This document shows, piece by piece, positions 26,781 to 34,298 of a stretch of 64,000 bases of DNA (the stretch's first letter is position 1; each line of letters begins with the position of its first letter). A program made the translations under genes and the position numbers. The DNA lies in NCBI GenBank assembly GCA_022565355.1, contig JAIUMU010000001.1, positions 62,001-126,000 of the forward strand, written 5' to 3'. The DNA is from Idiomarina sp. Lineage in GTDB: Bacteria > Pseudomonadota > Gammaproteobacteria > Enterobacterales > Alteromonadaceae. The notes below the pieces were generated by a model, which searched no databases, had not been told where the DNA came from, and saw only the letters and a list, made by a program, of their open reading frames with translations.

Positions 26781-28175
26781 CTATCCCGAAATCACCTGAT
26801 TACGGCCCAAATCTTTAGCGCTGTACATGCGGTGATCGGCTGCTTTGAATAGGGATTCGTAGGTTTCACCGTCGGGGCCATATTGGGCAATACCTAGGCT
26901 TACGGTAAGTTGTATGCGGGTACCTTCGATTACAAACACTTCATCTTCTACTAGCTGGCGTAGCTGTTCGGCCATGCTTACTGCATTTTCGAATGATGTG
27001 TTGGGTAACAATAGCGCAAACTCTTCACCACCTATGCGGCCTAGCACATCGGTTGGGCGCAAGGTTTTCTGGATTAACTTCACGAATTCTTTCAATACGG
27101 TATCGCCAATGGTGTGGCCATGTTGGTCATTGATCTGTTTGAAATGGTCGAGATCGAGAGTAACAAACGAAAGTGGAGCACCACTGCGTTGGGTGCGAGA
27201 TATTTCTACTACACTTTGAGCTTCAAAGCCTCGGCGATTGGCGCAGCCGGTAAGGGAATCAGTAGCGGCAATGATTTCGAGTTCTTTGTGCGCGTTTTGG
27301 AGTTTTAGCAAGGCTTCGTTGGTGCGTTCTTTTTCCGCTTGCAGCTGCTCGAAAAGCTGCGCCTGGCTGTGTACCCGAGAGAACGAACCGGTGGTGAGAT
27401 AGCCTTGGATAACGCTGTAGCTAAGTGCCATAAAGCCTATCGCGAAAATGGCATGGGCGAGCCACCACTGATGATTCCATGCTTCGCTTAGCATAAAAGC
27501 GAGGGAGGATAGCGCGAAGTACACAACGGCGATTGCGTACACGGTGATTAATGGGGAGCGAATTCGGCGCAGAACAATGATCAATGCACAGCTTAACATC
27601 ATGCACATAGCGGCGAGTTCCAATAGCCATCGTAATAACTGAGCCCAACTGGATAGTGCGAGCAGGAAAACAACAACGCTAATGCCAATAAATGCACCAA
27701 TTGAGCGCCACCAAAATTTGTTGGTTTTAATTGTGAGCTGTTGTTGATGTTCACGGCCATACGAAAGTAAACCAATGAATAAACAGCAGGCCATTACTAA
27801 GCGCGATGCGGGCCCATACAAAATGAACAGCATCATATGATTGTCGGCCAAGCGGGTAAATACGCCGTGCCACGCATAAATTAGGGTGAAGCCTAAGAAG
27901 GCGAGCGTTAGCCAGCACAAAAAGGGTTCTTTGGTGCGCAGGTAACACTGGTAGGTTACATAGGCGATAAAAGCACCTTGCAGCAACGAAATGCCGATGG
28001 CAGCTTCATGAAAACCATGATGTTCGAATAACAACTCTGGATTCTGAAAGATAACTAAATAAGCGATGGCAAACGCGGGAATTACAGCTAAAGCAAATAA
28101 CAAAAACGCCGCGTAGCCCTTGCTGATGGCGCGGATAAGGCGTGCTGATTTTGCCGAGCTTGATATCGTTATCAT
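26781..28175 (-). CDS. Membrane diguanylate cyclase (GGDEF domain)
   Basis: A 464-residue inner-membrane signalling protein. Residues 1-265 hold about eight hydrophobic segments, possibly a MASE-type sensor. Residues about 265-300 form a coiled-coil linker, and a GGDEF domain fills the rest: DSLTGCANRRGFE, SFVTLDLDHFKQINDQHGH, and the active-site loop RIGGEEFALLLP, a functional GGEEF variant. It should make cyclic di-GMP from two GTP in response to a membrane signal. An RxxD-type inhibitory site is not evident five residues upstream of GGEEF. The start ATG at 28175 has no convincing Shine-Dalgarno. The gene stands alone. Confidence 0.9.
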   Translation of the reverse strand: MITISSSAKSARLIRAISKGYAAFLLFALAVIPAFAIAYLVIFQNPELLFEHHGFHEAAIGISLLQGAFIAYVTYQCYLRTKEPFLCWLTLAFLGFTLIYAWHGVFTRLADNHMMLFILYGPASRLVMACCLFIGLLSYGREHQQQLTIKTNKFWWRSIGAFIGISVVVFLLALSSWAQLLRWLLELAAMCMMLSCALIIVLRRIRSPLITVYAIAVVYFALSSLAFMLSEAWNHQWWLAHAIFAIGFMALSYSVIQGYLTTGSFSRVHSQAQLFEQLQAEKERTNEALLKLQNAHKELEIIAATDSLTGCANRRGFEAQSVVEISRTQRSGAPLSFVTLDLDHFKQINDQHGHTIGDTVLKEFVKLIQKTLRPTDVLGRIGGEEFALLLPNTSFENAVSMAEQLRQLVEDEVFVIEGTRIQLTVSLGIAQYGPDGETYESLFKAADHRMYSAKDLGRNQVISG

Positions 28176-28435
28176 ATTAAGTTTTGGTTGCGGGGTGGCC
28201 GTTACTACTTAGCGCCCAGTTTATTGAGTGGTTATGAATGGGGGATGGTAGCGAAAATTGCCTGCGAACACCACACATTCAACCACGGGGAGCACGTTTG
28301 ATAATGAAAACGATTGGCTAAGATATTTAAGGCTTTATAGAAGATATTTCTATTAGTGAAGTATCATTTTTTTGCAAACTTTCGCAAGCTAACTTCAACT
28401 GCATCGAAAACGTCACGGAAGTTTTTCATTATCTT

Positions 28436-28657
28436 TCATGCCGTTGTAACTAAATCCACCTCAACACTGCCGAGCTGAATAAGCTTAGATCCCGTTAGTA
28501 AACCTGCACTGCAGAAATTTGCATCGATTTCGATTTGTAGGATTGCGCCTGAGGGTTCACAGGCAGTATTAACTTCTGCTTCAGTTTGGCTTTGCATGAT
28601 GGATAGGTATTCTGCGGTAGCTTCGATACTGAGGGTGATTGTAAGTTGTTCTGACAT
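28436..28657 (-). CDS. 73-residue hypothetical protein
   Basis: No family recognised. The small acidic protein has a strong ribosome binding site (AGAGGG eight bases before ATG 28657), which is the main reason to believe it. The predicted structure mixes beta strands (QLTITLSIEATAEYL, ILQIEIDANF, LGSVEVDLVTT) with little charge. There are two Cys and no signal peptide or membrane segment. It is divergent from the racemase gene and separated from the diguanylate cyclase gene by 260 bases without other features. Confidence 0.55.
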   Translation of the reverse strand: MSEQLTITLSIEATAEYLSIMQSQTEAEVNTACEPSGAILQIEIDANFCSAGLLTGSKLIQLGSVEVDLVTTA

Positions 28658-28753
28658 CTATAAATCCCTCTCTATAACTGATAGTTTTGAATGCTAAGTA
28701 TAAGGTAGCGTACGACAACTAGTGTCGCGTTCAGTTTACCCACAGGAATAATG

Positions 28754-29443
28754 ATGAAAACAATTGGCCTAATTGGTGGTATGAGTTGGGAATCTACCCA
28801 GGTGTATTACCGGCTATTGAATGAACATGTGAAGCAACGTTTAGGTGGGCATCATTCTGCCAAGGTGGTGCTGGTTAGTGTTGATTTTGCCGAAATTGCG
28901 GCGCTGCAGCATACGGGTAATTGGGATGCTACGGCAGCTATTCTTGCTGATGCCGCACAAGCTCTGGAGCGGGCTGGTGCTGATTTCATTCTGATTGGTA
29001 CCAATACGATGCACAAAGTAGCAGACGAGGTAGCTGCAGCGGTGTCTGTGCCATTGTTGCATATTATCGATGTTACTGCGGCTGCTTTGCAGGCACGCAA
29101 TATAACTAGGGTTGGCTTGTTGGGTACGCAATTTACCATGGAGCAAGCTTTTTATCGTGCGCGGCTAGAGGCGCAGGGGATTACCGTAATGGTGCCTGAA
29201 CCGGAGGAGCGCGCGTTGGTGCATCGCGTAATTTATGATGAACTCTGCCAAGGCCAGTTTCTAGCGGCTTCGAAACAGGCTTACATAAAGGTAATTGAGG
29301 GCCTTGCAGCGCAGGGCGCTGAAGGCGTGATTTTGGGGTGCACAGAGATTGGCATGCTGCTACAACATGGCGATGGCCCGTTGCCACTGTTTGATACCGC
29401 TGAATTGCATGCAGAAGCTGCGGTGAGTATGGCGTTAGGCTGA
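28754..29443 (+). CDS. Aspartate/glutamate racemase family protein (YgeA-like)
   Basis: A 229-residue cofactor-independent amino-acid racemase with two Asp/Glu racemase half-domains. It starts KTIGLIGGMSWEST, and the two catalytic positions are Thr83 in IGTNTMHK and Cys196 in LGCTEIGML. The Thr/Cys pair in place of Cys/Cys is that of E. coli YgeA, reported to have broad specificity and low L-Asp/L-Glu racemase activity. Of two adjacent ATG codons, the second (28754) is correctly spaced from AGGA. The gene is convergent with an ATP-grasp ligase gene, 37 bases apart. D-amino acid production is the default inference, and substrate cannot be told. Confidence 0.87.
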   Translation: MKTIGLIGGMSWESTQVYYRLLNEHVKQRLGGHHSAKVVLVSVDFAEIAALQHTGNWDATAAILADAAQALERAGADFILIGTNTMHKVADEVAAAVSVPLLHIIDVTAAALQARNITRVGLLGTQFTMEQAFYRARLEAQGITVMVPEPEERALVHRVIYDELCQGQFLAASKQAYIKVIEGLAAQGAEGVILGCTEIGMLLQHGDGPLPLFDTAELHAEAAVSMALG

Positions 29444-29480
29444 TTGCTTAACGCCATATTTATGTGGCTTTAACCTGAAT

Positions 29481-30413
29481 TTATTCGTTAGCCAATCTAA
29501 TCAAGTAATCAGCTAATGCACCCATACCTGTGCGCTCAACTTGGGCGCGTTGTTCAGCGCCCTGGTTGTAGTTGGTATTGGTGTTTACATCGTACACAAA
29601 CAGTTCGCCATCGGCGTTTTCGATAAATTCGATACCAGCTACATCAATTTGGCTTGCACGCAAAAAGTTTTCCAGTTGCCCAATAATGGGGTGCTCGTTG
29701 AAGCGCTGGGTGATTGCGAACTTTTCTGATGTTTGATCGGTGGGGCAGAATTGCTCTTCAATGCTGCAGTTATCGGCAGGGCAAAGCTCGAAGCCATCTT
29801 CAGTGTTTACTTGCACGGTATACAGGAATTTTTGGCCGATAAATTCGGCGCGAGTAATAAATGGCTGCTGCGGTTGAATGTATTCTTGCAGCAGCCAAGT
29901 GCCATCTAAAGGCTCTTCAAGATCATCTCGCTCAAGGTATGCGCTAAGCTCGGCAAGTGCATTAAAGCGCTGCACGCCCAAACCTTTTCCACCGCGGTTG
30001 GGCTTTAGAATAAGTGGCCATTCGGCGAATGCTTCTGCGGCGGCAAGGATATGTGCAATACCCACTACGGCGTGTGTTTTCGGAACCTTTAAGCCAGCGC
30101 GCTGTAACGCTGCATATTGGGATATTTTGCATACTTCCAGTGCCAATACGCTGCTGTTATTTACCACGGTACGCTGATTAGTTTGCAACCAAGTAAGCAC
30201 TGCACGGGTAAGCTCTGGCGCAAATCGATGGCCACGCGTGTGCGAAGATGCACTCATGCGGTTGTAATACACCGCATCGTTGGGCTGCTCGGTAAATGGC
30301 ACTACGCCAGTATCAAGAAACCATTCCTGCGCGGTAACACCGCGTTTTTGGAATTCAGCACGTAATGGCACTAGCCATTCGTTGTTCTCATGAATAACCA
30401 CTATTTCGCGCAT
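29481..30413 (-). CDS. RimK-like ATP-grasp ligase
   Basis: A 310-residue ATP-grasp protein resembling RimK and related carboxylate-amine ligases. An N-terminal pre-ATP-grasp domain (about 1-95; IVVIHENNEWLVPL) is followed by the ATP-grasp fold with LILKPNRGGKGLGVQRF (phosphate loop), LLQEYI, and GIEFIENADGELFVYDVNTNTNYN (metal-binding Asp and Asn residues, region about 272-295). These enzymes join an amino acid to a carboxylate through an acyl-phosphate; the substrate here is unknown. ATG 30413 is preceded by AAGGAG at five bases, and the longer frame to 30461 lacks support. It stands downstream of elbB on the same strand, across an AT-rich inverted repeat. Confidence 0.82.
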   Translation of the reverse strand: MREIVVIHENNEWLVPLRAEFQKRGVTAQEWFLDTGVVPFTEQPNDAVYYNRMSASSHTRGHRFAPELTRAVLTWLQTNQRTVVNNSSVLALEVCKISQYAALQRAGLKVPKTHAVVGIAHILAAAEAFAEWPLILKPNRGGKGLGVQRFNALAELSAYLERDDLEEPLDGTWLLQEYIQPQQPFITRAEFIGQKFLYTVQVNTEDGFELCPADNCSIEEQFCPTDQTSEKFAITQRFNEHPIIGQLENFLRASQIDVAGIEFIENADGELFVYDVNTNTNYNQGAEQRAQVERTGMGALADYLIRLANE

Positions 30414-30503
30414 CTGAACTCCTTGCTGTGCTATGTAACTTGCCGGCTCATATAAGAACAAGCATTACACCGCGATTGGCCTGATGGGATCAAATTGAAA
30501 AAG

Positions 30504-30531
30504 TTATATACCAGATCGTGATGGTATATAA
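30504..30531 (-). terminator. AT-rich inverted repeat with U tract, candidate elbB terminator or operator
   Basis: TTATATACCA (30504-30513) and TGGTATATAA (30522-30531) form a perfect 10-bp stem around an eight-base loop. On the minus strand it comes 13 bases after the elbB stop and is followed by CTTTTTC. The stem is weak for a terminator. Because it also lies 91 bases upstream of the ATP-grasp start, an operator role is equally possible. Confidence 0.5.
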
Positions 30532-30544
30532 GATTCCAGGCCTG

Positions 30545-31195
30545 CTAGGCCCCGCTCAATACATGCGCTACGAGTTTTTTGATGCCAGATTCTGCTTCAC
30601 TTATTGATGTGGCGAGCATATATGCTGGTGTACTCGCAACCTTGTGGGTATTACACACCACGATATCATCTACCTCACATTCAACATGCTCACCGCCCAT
30701 ACTCGTGAAAGCGCTGGCAACTTCTGGATCATTGCCAATCGTAGCGCGTACGCCTTTGCCATATACATGAGGTAGCAATACCGGCGCAATGCAAATGTAA
30801 CCGGTAGGTTTGAACGCGCTGGCAAATGCTTTACAGGCGGCTAGCACTTCAGGGTTTACCTGCATATCGGCACCTTTCACTGCGAAATCACAAAAGTTTT
30901 TCGCTACCCCATAGCCACCGGGCACAATGAGGGCATCAAACTCAGCTTCATTAAGCTCGCTAAGTGGCTTGGCATTACCACGTACAATGCGCGCGGATTC
31001 TTGCAATACATTGCGAGTTTCGCTAGTGGTTTCGCCACTCAAGTGGTTGATATGATGCATTTGCGTGATGTTTGGCGCAAAGCACTCGTAGCTTGCCCCT
31101 TTTTTCTCGATGTGGAGCAGGGTAAGAACGGCTTCATTAATCTCGGCGCCATCGTACGCGCCGGCACCTGATAGAAGAACTGCAACTTTTTTCAT
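30545..31195 (-). CDS. elbB: Glyoxalase/isoprenoid-biosynthesis-associated protein ElbB
   Basis: A DJ-1/PfpI-superfamily protein of 216 residues. E. coli ElbB has weak glyoxalase III activity and was first linked to isoprenoid synthesis; physiological role is unclear. Visible are VAVLLSGAGAYDGAEINEAV at the start, the FDALIVPGGYGVAKNFCDFA block with the DJ-1 turn, PTGYICIAPVLL where the nucleophile region would be, and EVDDIVVCNTHKVASTPAYM near the C-terminus. The nucleophile-elbow position reads CIAP, consistent with ElbB. ATG 31195 has GGAG seven bases upstream. It is divergent from the micropeptide/DsrE-like operon. Confidence 0.92.
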   Translation of the reverse strand: MKKVAVLLSGAGAYDGAEINEAVLTLLHIEKKGASYECFAPNITQMHHINHLSGETTSETRNVLQESARIVRGNAKPLSELNEAEFDALIVPGGYGVAKNFCDFAVKGADMQVNPEVLAACKAFASAFKPTGYICIAPVLLPHVYGKGVRATIGNDPEVASAFTSMGGEHVECEVDDIVVCNTHKVASTPAYMLATSISEAESGIKKLVAHVLSGA

Positions 31196-31370
31196 GCTAA
31201 CGCTCCGTAGTTTGGTTGATTCGAGAGTGAATAGTAAGTATGGGAGTTCTTGGGAAAGTTTCAAGCGTTAGCCATTTTATCAGTAAATACCTGCGGCAGA
31301 TTGCAGCACCCCATTGGTTTACCTTGCTGTGCGGATATAGCCGAGCTACTCTTGCATTAGGAGTTGCTAA

Positions 31371-31436
31371 TTGAACGCGCAACTAAACGCTTTGGAATCA
31401 CTTTTGGGTTCACTTCTGGATTCACTTCTGAAATAA
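31371..31436 (+). CDS. Candidate 21-codon amphipathic micropeptide
   Basis: A TTG codon at 31371 is preceded by a near-ideal AGGAG seven bases upstream and by an in-frame TAA directly before it. The frame runs 21 codons to TAA at 31434. The product begins MNAQLNAL and continues with three four-residue steps, ESLL, GSLL and DSLL, ending in Lys. This gives a strongly amphipathic helix with one face of Leu only. The steps are encoded by a 12-base tandem repeat (three units, 31394-31429). The DsrE-like gene starts 15 bases after the stop with its own GAGG, so both would share a transcript; TTGGTT, 16 bases, TATAGC upstream may be the promoter. It could be a leader peptide, membrane-active peptide or assembly partner. 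No known homologue comes to mind. Confidence 0.5.
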   Translation: MNAQLNALESLLGSLLDSLLK

Positions 31437-31451
31437 ATAGTGAGGTACGTA

Positions 31452-31886
31452 ATGTTGAAAAAGTTATTGATGAGTGCAGTGTTGGCTGTGTTTCTTTTAC
31501 CGGTAGCGGCAAGTGCTAACGATAGTGCAAGTAAAGCGTTGTTCATTGTGCATAGCGGCGATACGCAAACACAGGGTATGGCAATGGTGTTGGCTGGGGC
31601 GATGCAAGGGCAAGGCGCGGACGTTTCCATGCTGTTGTGTGATGCGGCCGGCGATATTACCGTGAAAGGTTATGTAGGTGAGAAGTTGCAGCCATTTGAT
31701 GCAACGCCAACGGAGCGTTTGCAAGGGCTGATTGCTAACGGCGCTACAGTTGAGCTATGCGCGCTGTATATCCCGAACAGCGGCCATGCACCAGAAGATA
31801 TTATGGATGGGGTTAACCCACGCGCGCAGCCACCACAAATTGCCGCAAAAATGCTTCGTAACGATGTAAAAGTATTTAGTTTTTAA
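31452..31886 (+). CDS. Exported DsrE-family-like protein
   Basis: A 144-residue protein with a signal peptide (MLKKLLMSAV, cleavage near ASAND, residue about 22) and a DsrE/DsrF-like alpha/beta domain: ALFIVHSGDTQTQGMAMVLAGAM, then SMLLCDAAGDITVKGY, LIANGATVELCALYIPN and a C-terminal VKVFSF strand. DsrE-superfamily proteins often carry sulfur on a conserved Cys; Cys in VELC is the candidate here, and MLLC is a second. Periplasmic members are poorly characterised. ATG 31452 has GAGG six bases before it. It follows the candidate micropeptide and is probably co-transcribed with it. Confidence 0.8.
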   Translation: MLKKLLMSAVLAVFLLPVAASANDSASKALFIVHSGDTQTQGMAMVLAGAMQGQGADVSMLLCDAAGDITVKGYVGEKLQPFDATPTERLQGLIANGATVELCALYIPNSGHAPEDIMDGVNPRAQPPQIAAKMLRNDVKVFSF

Positions 31887-31925
31887 TAGTTTTAATTAGC
31901 ACCCCCCAACAAAACCTTTCGTGGC

Positions 31926-31956
31926 GCATTTGCGTATACTGTACATACGCAAATGC
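31926..31956. promoter_or_regulatory. 31-bp palindrome in the promoter region of the DCC-family gene
   Basis: GCATTTGCGTAT (31926-31937) and ATACGCAAATGC (31945-31956) are perfect 12-bp inverted arms around ACTGTAC. A TATACT inside the left half could be a -10 element, and the start codon is 21 bases past the right arm. This looks like an operator overlapping the promoter. There is no U tract to suggest termination of the upstream gene. Confidence 0.55.
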
Positions 31957-31977
31957 AAAAGCATGAAAGGAGCAACC

Positions 31978-32391
31978 GTGGCACAACTTACGATTTTTTA
32001 TGATGGTACATGCCCGCTATGCTTGCATGAAATGCGCAAGCTGGAGCAGCTTGATAGCAAAGGCCGTATGGCTTATGAAGATATTAATGAAGATAATTTC
32101 TCGGAGCGCTATCCGCACGTAGATAAGCAGGCAGCGAATACTATTTTGCATGGCCAAACCGATATTGGTGAAATGCTATATGGGTTAGATGTTACTCATG
32201 CAGCATGGAGTTTGGTGGGGCGAGGTTGGTTAACGGCGCCCTTACGCTGGCCGCTGATCCGTTTTGTGGCCGATAAAGCTTATCTATTTTTTGCCCGCAA
32301 TCGCTACTCTATTTCACGAGTGCTTACGGGCAAATCATTTAGCGGCAAACCGGCCTGCAACACTTGCGATTTGCCGAGTGATAAAAAATAA
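31978..32391 (+). CDS. DCC-family thiol-disulfide oxidoreductase-like protein (DUF393)
   Basis: A 137-residue protein starting with AQLTIFYDGTCPLCLHEM, the D-G-x-C-x-x-C signature of the DCC (DUF393) family, predicted to have a thioredoxin-like fold. LHGQTDIGEMLYGLDVTHAAWSLVG and the terminal CNTCDLPSD are also typical. Cellular function is not established; a redox role is inferred from the CPLC motif. Translation starts at a GTG with GGAG five bases upstream. A 31-bp palindrome overlaps its likely promoter, and a possible terminator for it lies inside the convergent yebG gene. Confidence 0.88.
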   Translation: MAQLTIFYDGTCPLCLHEMRKLEQLDSKGRMAYEDINEDNFSERYPHVDKQAANTILHGQTDIGEMLYGLDVTHAAWSLVGRGWLTAPLRWPLIRFVADKAYLFFARNRYSISRVLTGKSFSGKPACNTCDLPSDKK

Positions 32392-32420
32392 GCCTCGCGG
32401 TTATTTTTTACCGCTATTGC

Positions 32421-32714
32421 TTACTCTGGGGTAGGTTCTTCTGTAACAGCTTTAGGCGCCGGTTTGGGCGCCTTTTTCTTGGCTGGCTTTTTTGCTCCCA
32501 ACGCAATAAGCACCTGCTCGCGCTCGCGGGCTAAGAAAAACGCCATATCTTCAACTTGTTGTTCGCTAGTTAATGCCTCACTTTTTTCTAACAGCGGCAC
32601 CAGCTCATCCACCATATCGAGCATTTTATCGTGTGCATCGGCTTCGGCTTTGCTGGTAAAGGTCATTTTTTCTTCTCCGTTGCGAACAACTACGTATTGC
32701 GTGATCACAGCCAT
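32421..32714 (-). CDS. yebG: DNA damage-inducible protein YebG
   Basis: A 97-residue YebG-family protein. The N-terminus, with YVVVRNGEEKMTFTSKAEAD and DKMLDMVDEL, matches E. coli YebG closely; the C-terminal tail is a Lys/Pro/Ala-rich stretch ending in acidic residues. YebG is an SOS-induced cytoplasmic protein of unknown activity. Regulation is visible: a LexA box overlaps a good promoter 85 bases upstream. GAGG lies six bases before ATG 32714. The gene is convergent with the DCC-family gene. Confidence 0.93.
   Translation of the reverse strand: MAVITQYVVVRNGEEKMTFTSKAEADAHDKMLDMVDELVPLLEKSEALTSEQQVEDMAFFLAREREQVLIALGAKKPAKKKAPKPAPKAVTEEPTPE
32454..32477 (+). terminator. Plus-strand terminator-like hairpin inside yebG
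   Basis: AGGCGCC (32454-32460) pairs with GGCGCCT (32467-32473) around GGTTTG and is followed by a T run, 63 bases after the DCC-family stop codon. It would end that transcript although it lies within the Lys/Pro/Ala-rich coding end of yebG on the other strand. Confidence 0.6.
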
Positions 32715-32799
32715 GGCGTACCTCGTGGGTGCATTATTGATATTGAATTAGGCGCTCTTTTGTAGGAATTGGCGGCGCAAATCATTGCCTATGTACATA

Positions 32800-32815
32800 C
32801 TGGTTATTTATACAG
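32800..32815 (-). promoter_or_regulatory. LexA (SOS) box overlapping the yebG promoter
   Basis: Read on the minus strand, CTGTATAAATAACCAG fits CTG-N10-CAG with an AT-rich centre. TTGCCA (32830-32835) and TATAAA (32807-32812), exactly 17 bases apart, form a good promoter whose -10 lies within the box. LexA bound here would block RNA polymerase. Confidence 0.88.
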
Positions 32816-32984
32816 TTATTCGGATGTTCTGGCAACCCGCTCGAATAAATTTTTGGCAACATTTCGTACCAAAATGATTGCAGTTGAACACGCTGGCTTG
32901 TTTTCCAACCTGCGCTGATTCGCGATATACTCGAGTGCATTACATGGTGATCCACCCCTTAATTACCAGCGAAAGGCAGTAGTG

Positions 32985-33263
32985 ATGGCGAAAGCAGCGG
33001 CGGTACACATTTTGGTGAAAACCAAAGAAGAAGCGGAGAAGCTTAAAAAGGAGCTAGATAAAGGTGCAAACTTTTATGAATTAGCGAAGCAACATTCGCT
33101 GTGCCCCTCGGCGAAAAAAGGTGGTGATTTAGGCGAGTTTCGCCCGGGGCAAATGGTGAAGGCGTTTGATAACGTGGTGTTTAAGAAGCCGGTATTACAG
33201 GTGCACGGCCCCGTAAAAACTCAATTTGGTTATCATTTAATTAAAACCCTGTACCGTTCTTAA
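32985..33263 (+). CDS. ppiC: Peptidyl-prolyl cis-trans isomerase C (parvulin)
   Basis: A single-domain parvulin of 92 residues, the length of E. coli PpiC. The motifs [45 protein letters not shown] and [11 protein letters not shown] cover the whole fold, with the catalytic-site His and Cys present. It speeds proline isomerisation during folding in the cytoplasm. ATG 32985 follows AGG at eight bases; the GTG one codon earlier is less likely. It is a lone gene with a weak terminator-like hairpin (CAGAG/CTCTG, then T7) after it near 33282-33311. Confidence 0.95.
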   Translation: MAKAAAVHILVKTKEEAEKLKKELDKGANFYELAKQHSLCPSAKKGGDLGEFRPGQMVKAFDNVVFKKPVLQVHGPVKTQFGYHLIKTLYRS

Positions 33264-33347
33264 GTACTTTTTTATTAGTAAGCAGAGTGCGCTCTGGATT
33301 CTTTTTTTGATAATTATAATAACAACAAACTTAGCGTGGATGTAGCA

Positions 33348-34298
33348 ATGACAACGAATCAACAAGGCGAAAGTAGTTACCATATTGGCACTCAAGGTGA
33401 AGCTTGGGGTAGTGAAGAGAAGCAACAATGGTTGCGTGAGCAAAAAGTGCAGCGCTCTTATCAAGATGATGTGCTTAGCGAACTTGAGGCCTGTAAAAAT
33501 GATTTCGATGTTGTGCAGTACGGTGAATTGCCGTATAGCCAGTTTGGTTTTCAAGATTACCCGTTGTTTGCTGTGAAAACGCGTGATTGGCAAGCGGGTA
33601 AACCTACTGTGTTGGTAACCGGTGGTGTGCATGGCTATGAAACAAGTGGTGTGCATGGTGCCTTGCGCTTCCTGCAAACCCAAGCGCGCCATTACACCGA
33701 TGCTTTCAATGTATTAGTAGTGCCATGCATTAGTCCTTGGGGTTATGAAACCATTAACCGTTGGAACCCTTCGGCAAATGATCCGAACCGCTCGTTTGTG
33801 CGCAACAGTGGCCCCAACCAAGTGGGTGAGGCCGCGCAACTGCAAAGCTATCTGGATAAATTAGCGGCCGATATTATGATGCATATCGATTTACATGAAA
33901 CCACCGATTCCGATAACAGCGAATTTCGCCCAGCACTTGCGGCTCGTGATGGCACCGTGAATACCAACTGGAATATTCCGGATGGTTTTTATTTGGTGGG
34001 CGATAGCGAGAATCCCCAGCCAGCGTTTCAAAAATCCATTCTTGATTCAGTGCAAAAAGTAACCCACGTTGCGGAAGCTGATAATGATGGCAAGCTGATT
34101 GGCGAGCCACTAGCGCAGTTTGGCGTAATCAACTACAACGGCAAAAAATATGGTTTGTGCATGGGGTTAACTAATGCCAATTATGTAAGCACCACCGAAG
34201 TGTATCCGGATAGCGCCAACGCCACGCCAGAAGAGTGTATTTTGGCGCAAGTAGCAGCGGTGGTTGGAGGTTTGAACTATGTTGAAGCGCATTTATAA
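33348..34298 (+). CDS. M14-family metallocarboxypeptidase
   Basis: A 316-residue zinc carboxypeptidase-like protein. The zinc site is visible as His and Glu in GGVHGYETSG and a third His in MHIDLHETTD; NRWNPSANDPNRSF carries the family Asn-Arg substrate-binding pair, and TTEVYPD supplies the catalytic Glu region. No signal peptide is seen, so it is probably cytoplasmic. The layout resembles the small M14 enzymes related to Francisella REP34. ATG 33348 is preceded by GGATG; a GTG four codons earlier is possible. Its 3' end overlaps the ChaN-like gene by 20 bases, starting a three-gene operon of tightly overlapped genes. Confidence 0.82.
   Translation: MTTNQQGESSYHIGTQGEAWGSEEKQQWLREQKVQRSYQDDVLSELEACKNDFDVVQYGELPYSQFGFQDYPLFAVKTRDWQAGKPTVLVTGGVHGYETSGVHGALRFLQTQARHYTDAFNVLVVPCISPWGYETINRWNPSANDPNRSFVRNSGPNQVGEAAQLQSYLDKLAADIMMHIDLHETTDSDNSEFRPALAARDGTVNTNWNIPDGFYLVGDSENPQPAFQKSILDSVQKVTHVAEADNDGKLIGEPLAQFGVINYNGKKYGLCMGLTNANYVSTTEVYPDSANATPEECILAQVAAVVGGLNYVEAHL

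Noticed and set aside
28303..28330. ATGAAAACGATTGGC, resembling the start of the racemase gene 450 bases downstream
   Set aside because: The match covers about 15 bases and stops at a TAA; no further similarity, so a gene remnant is not supported.
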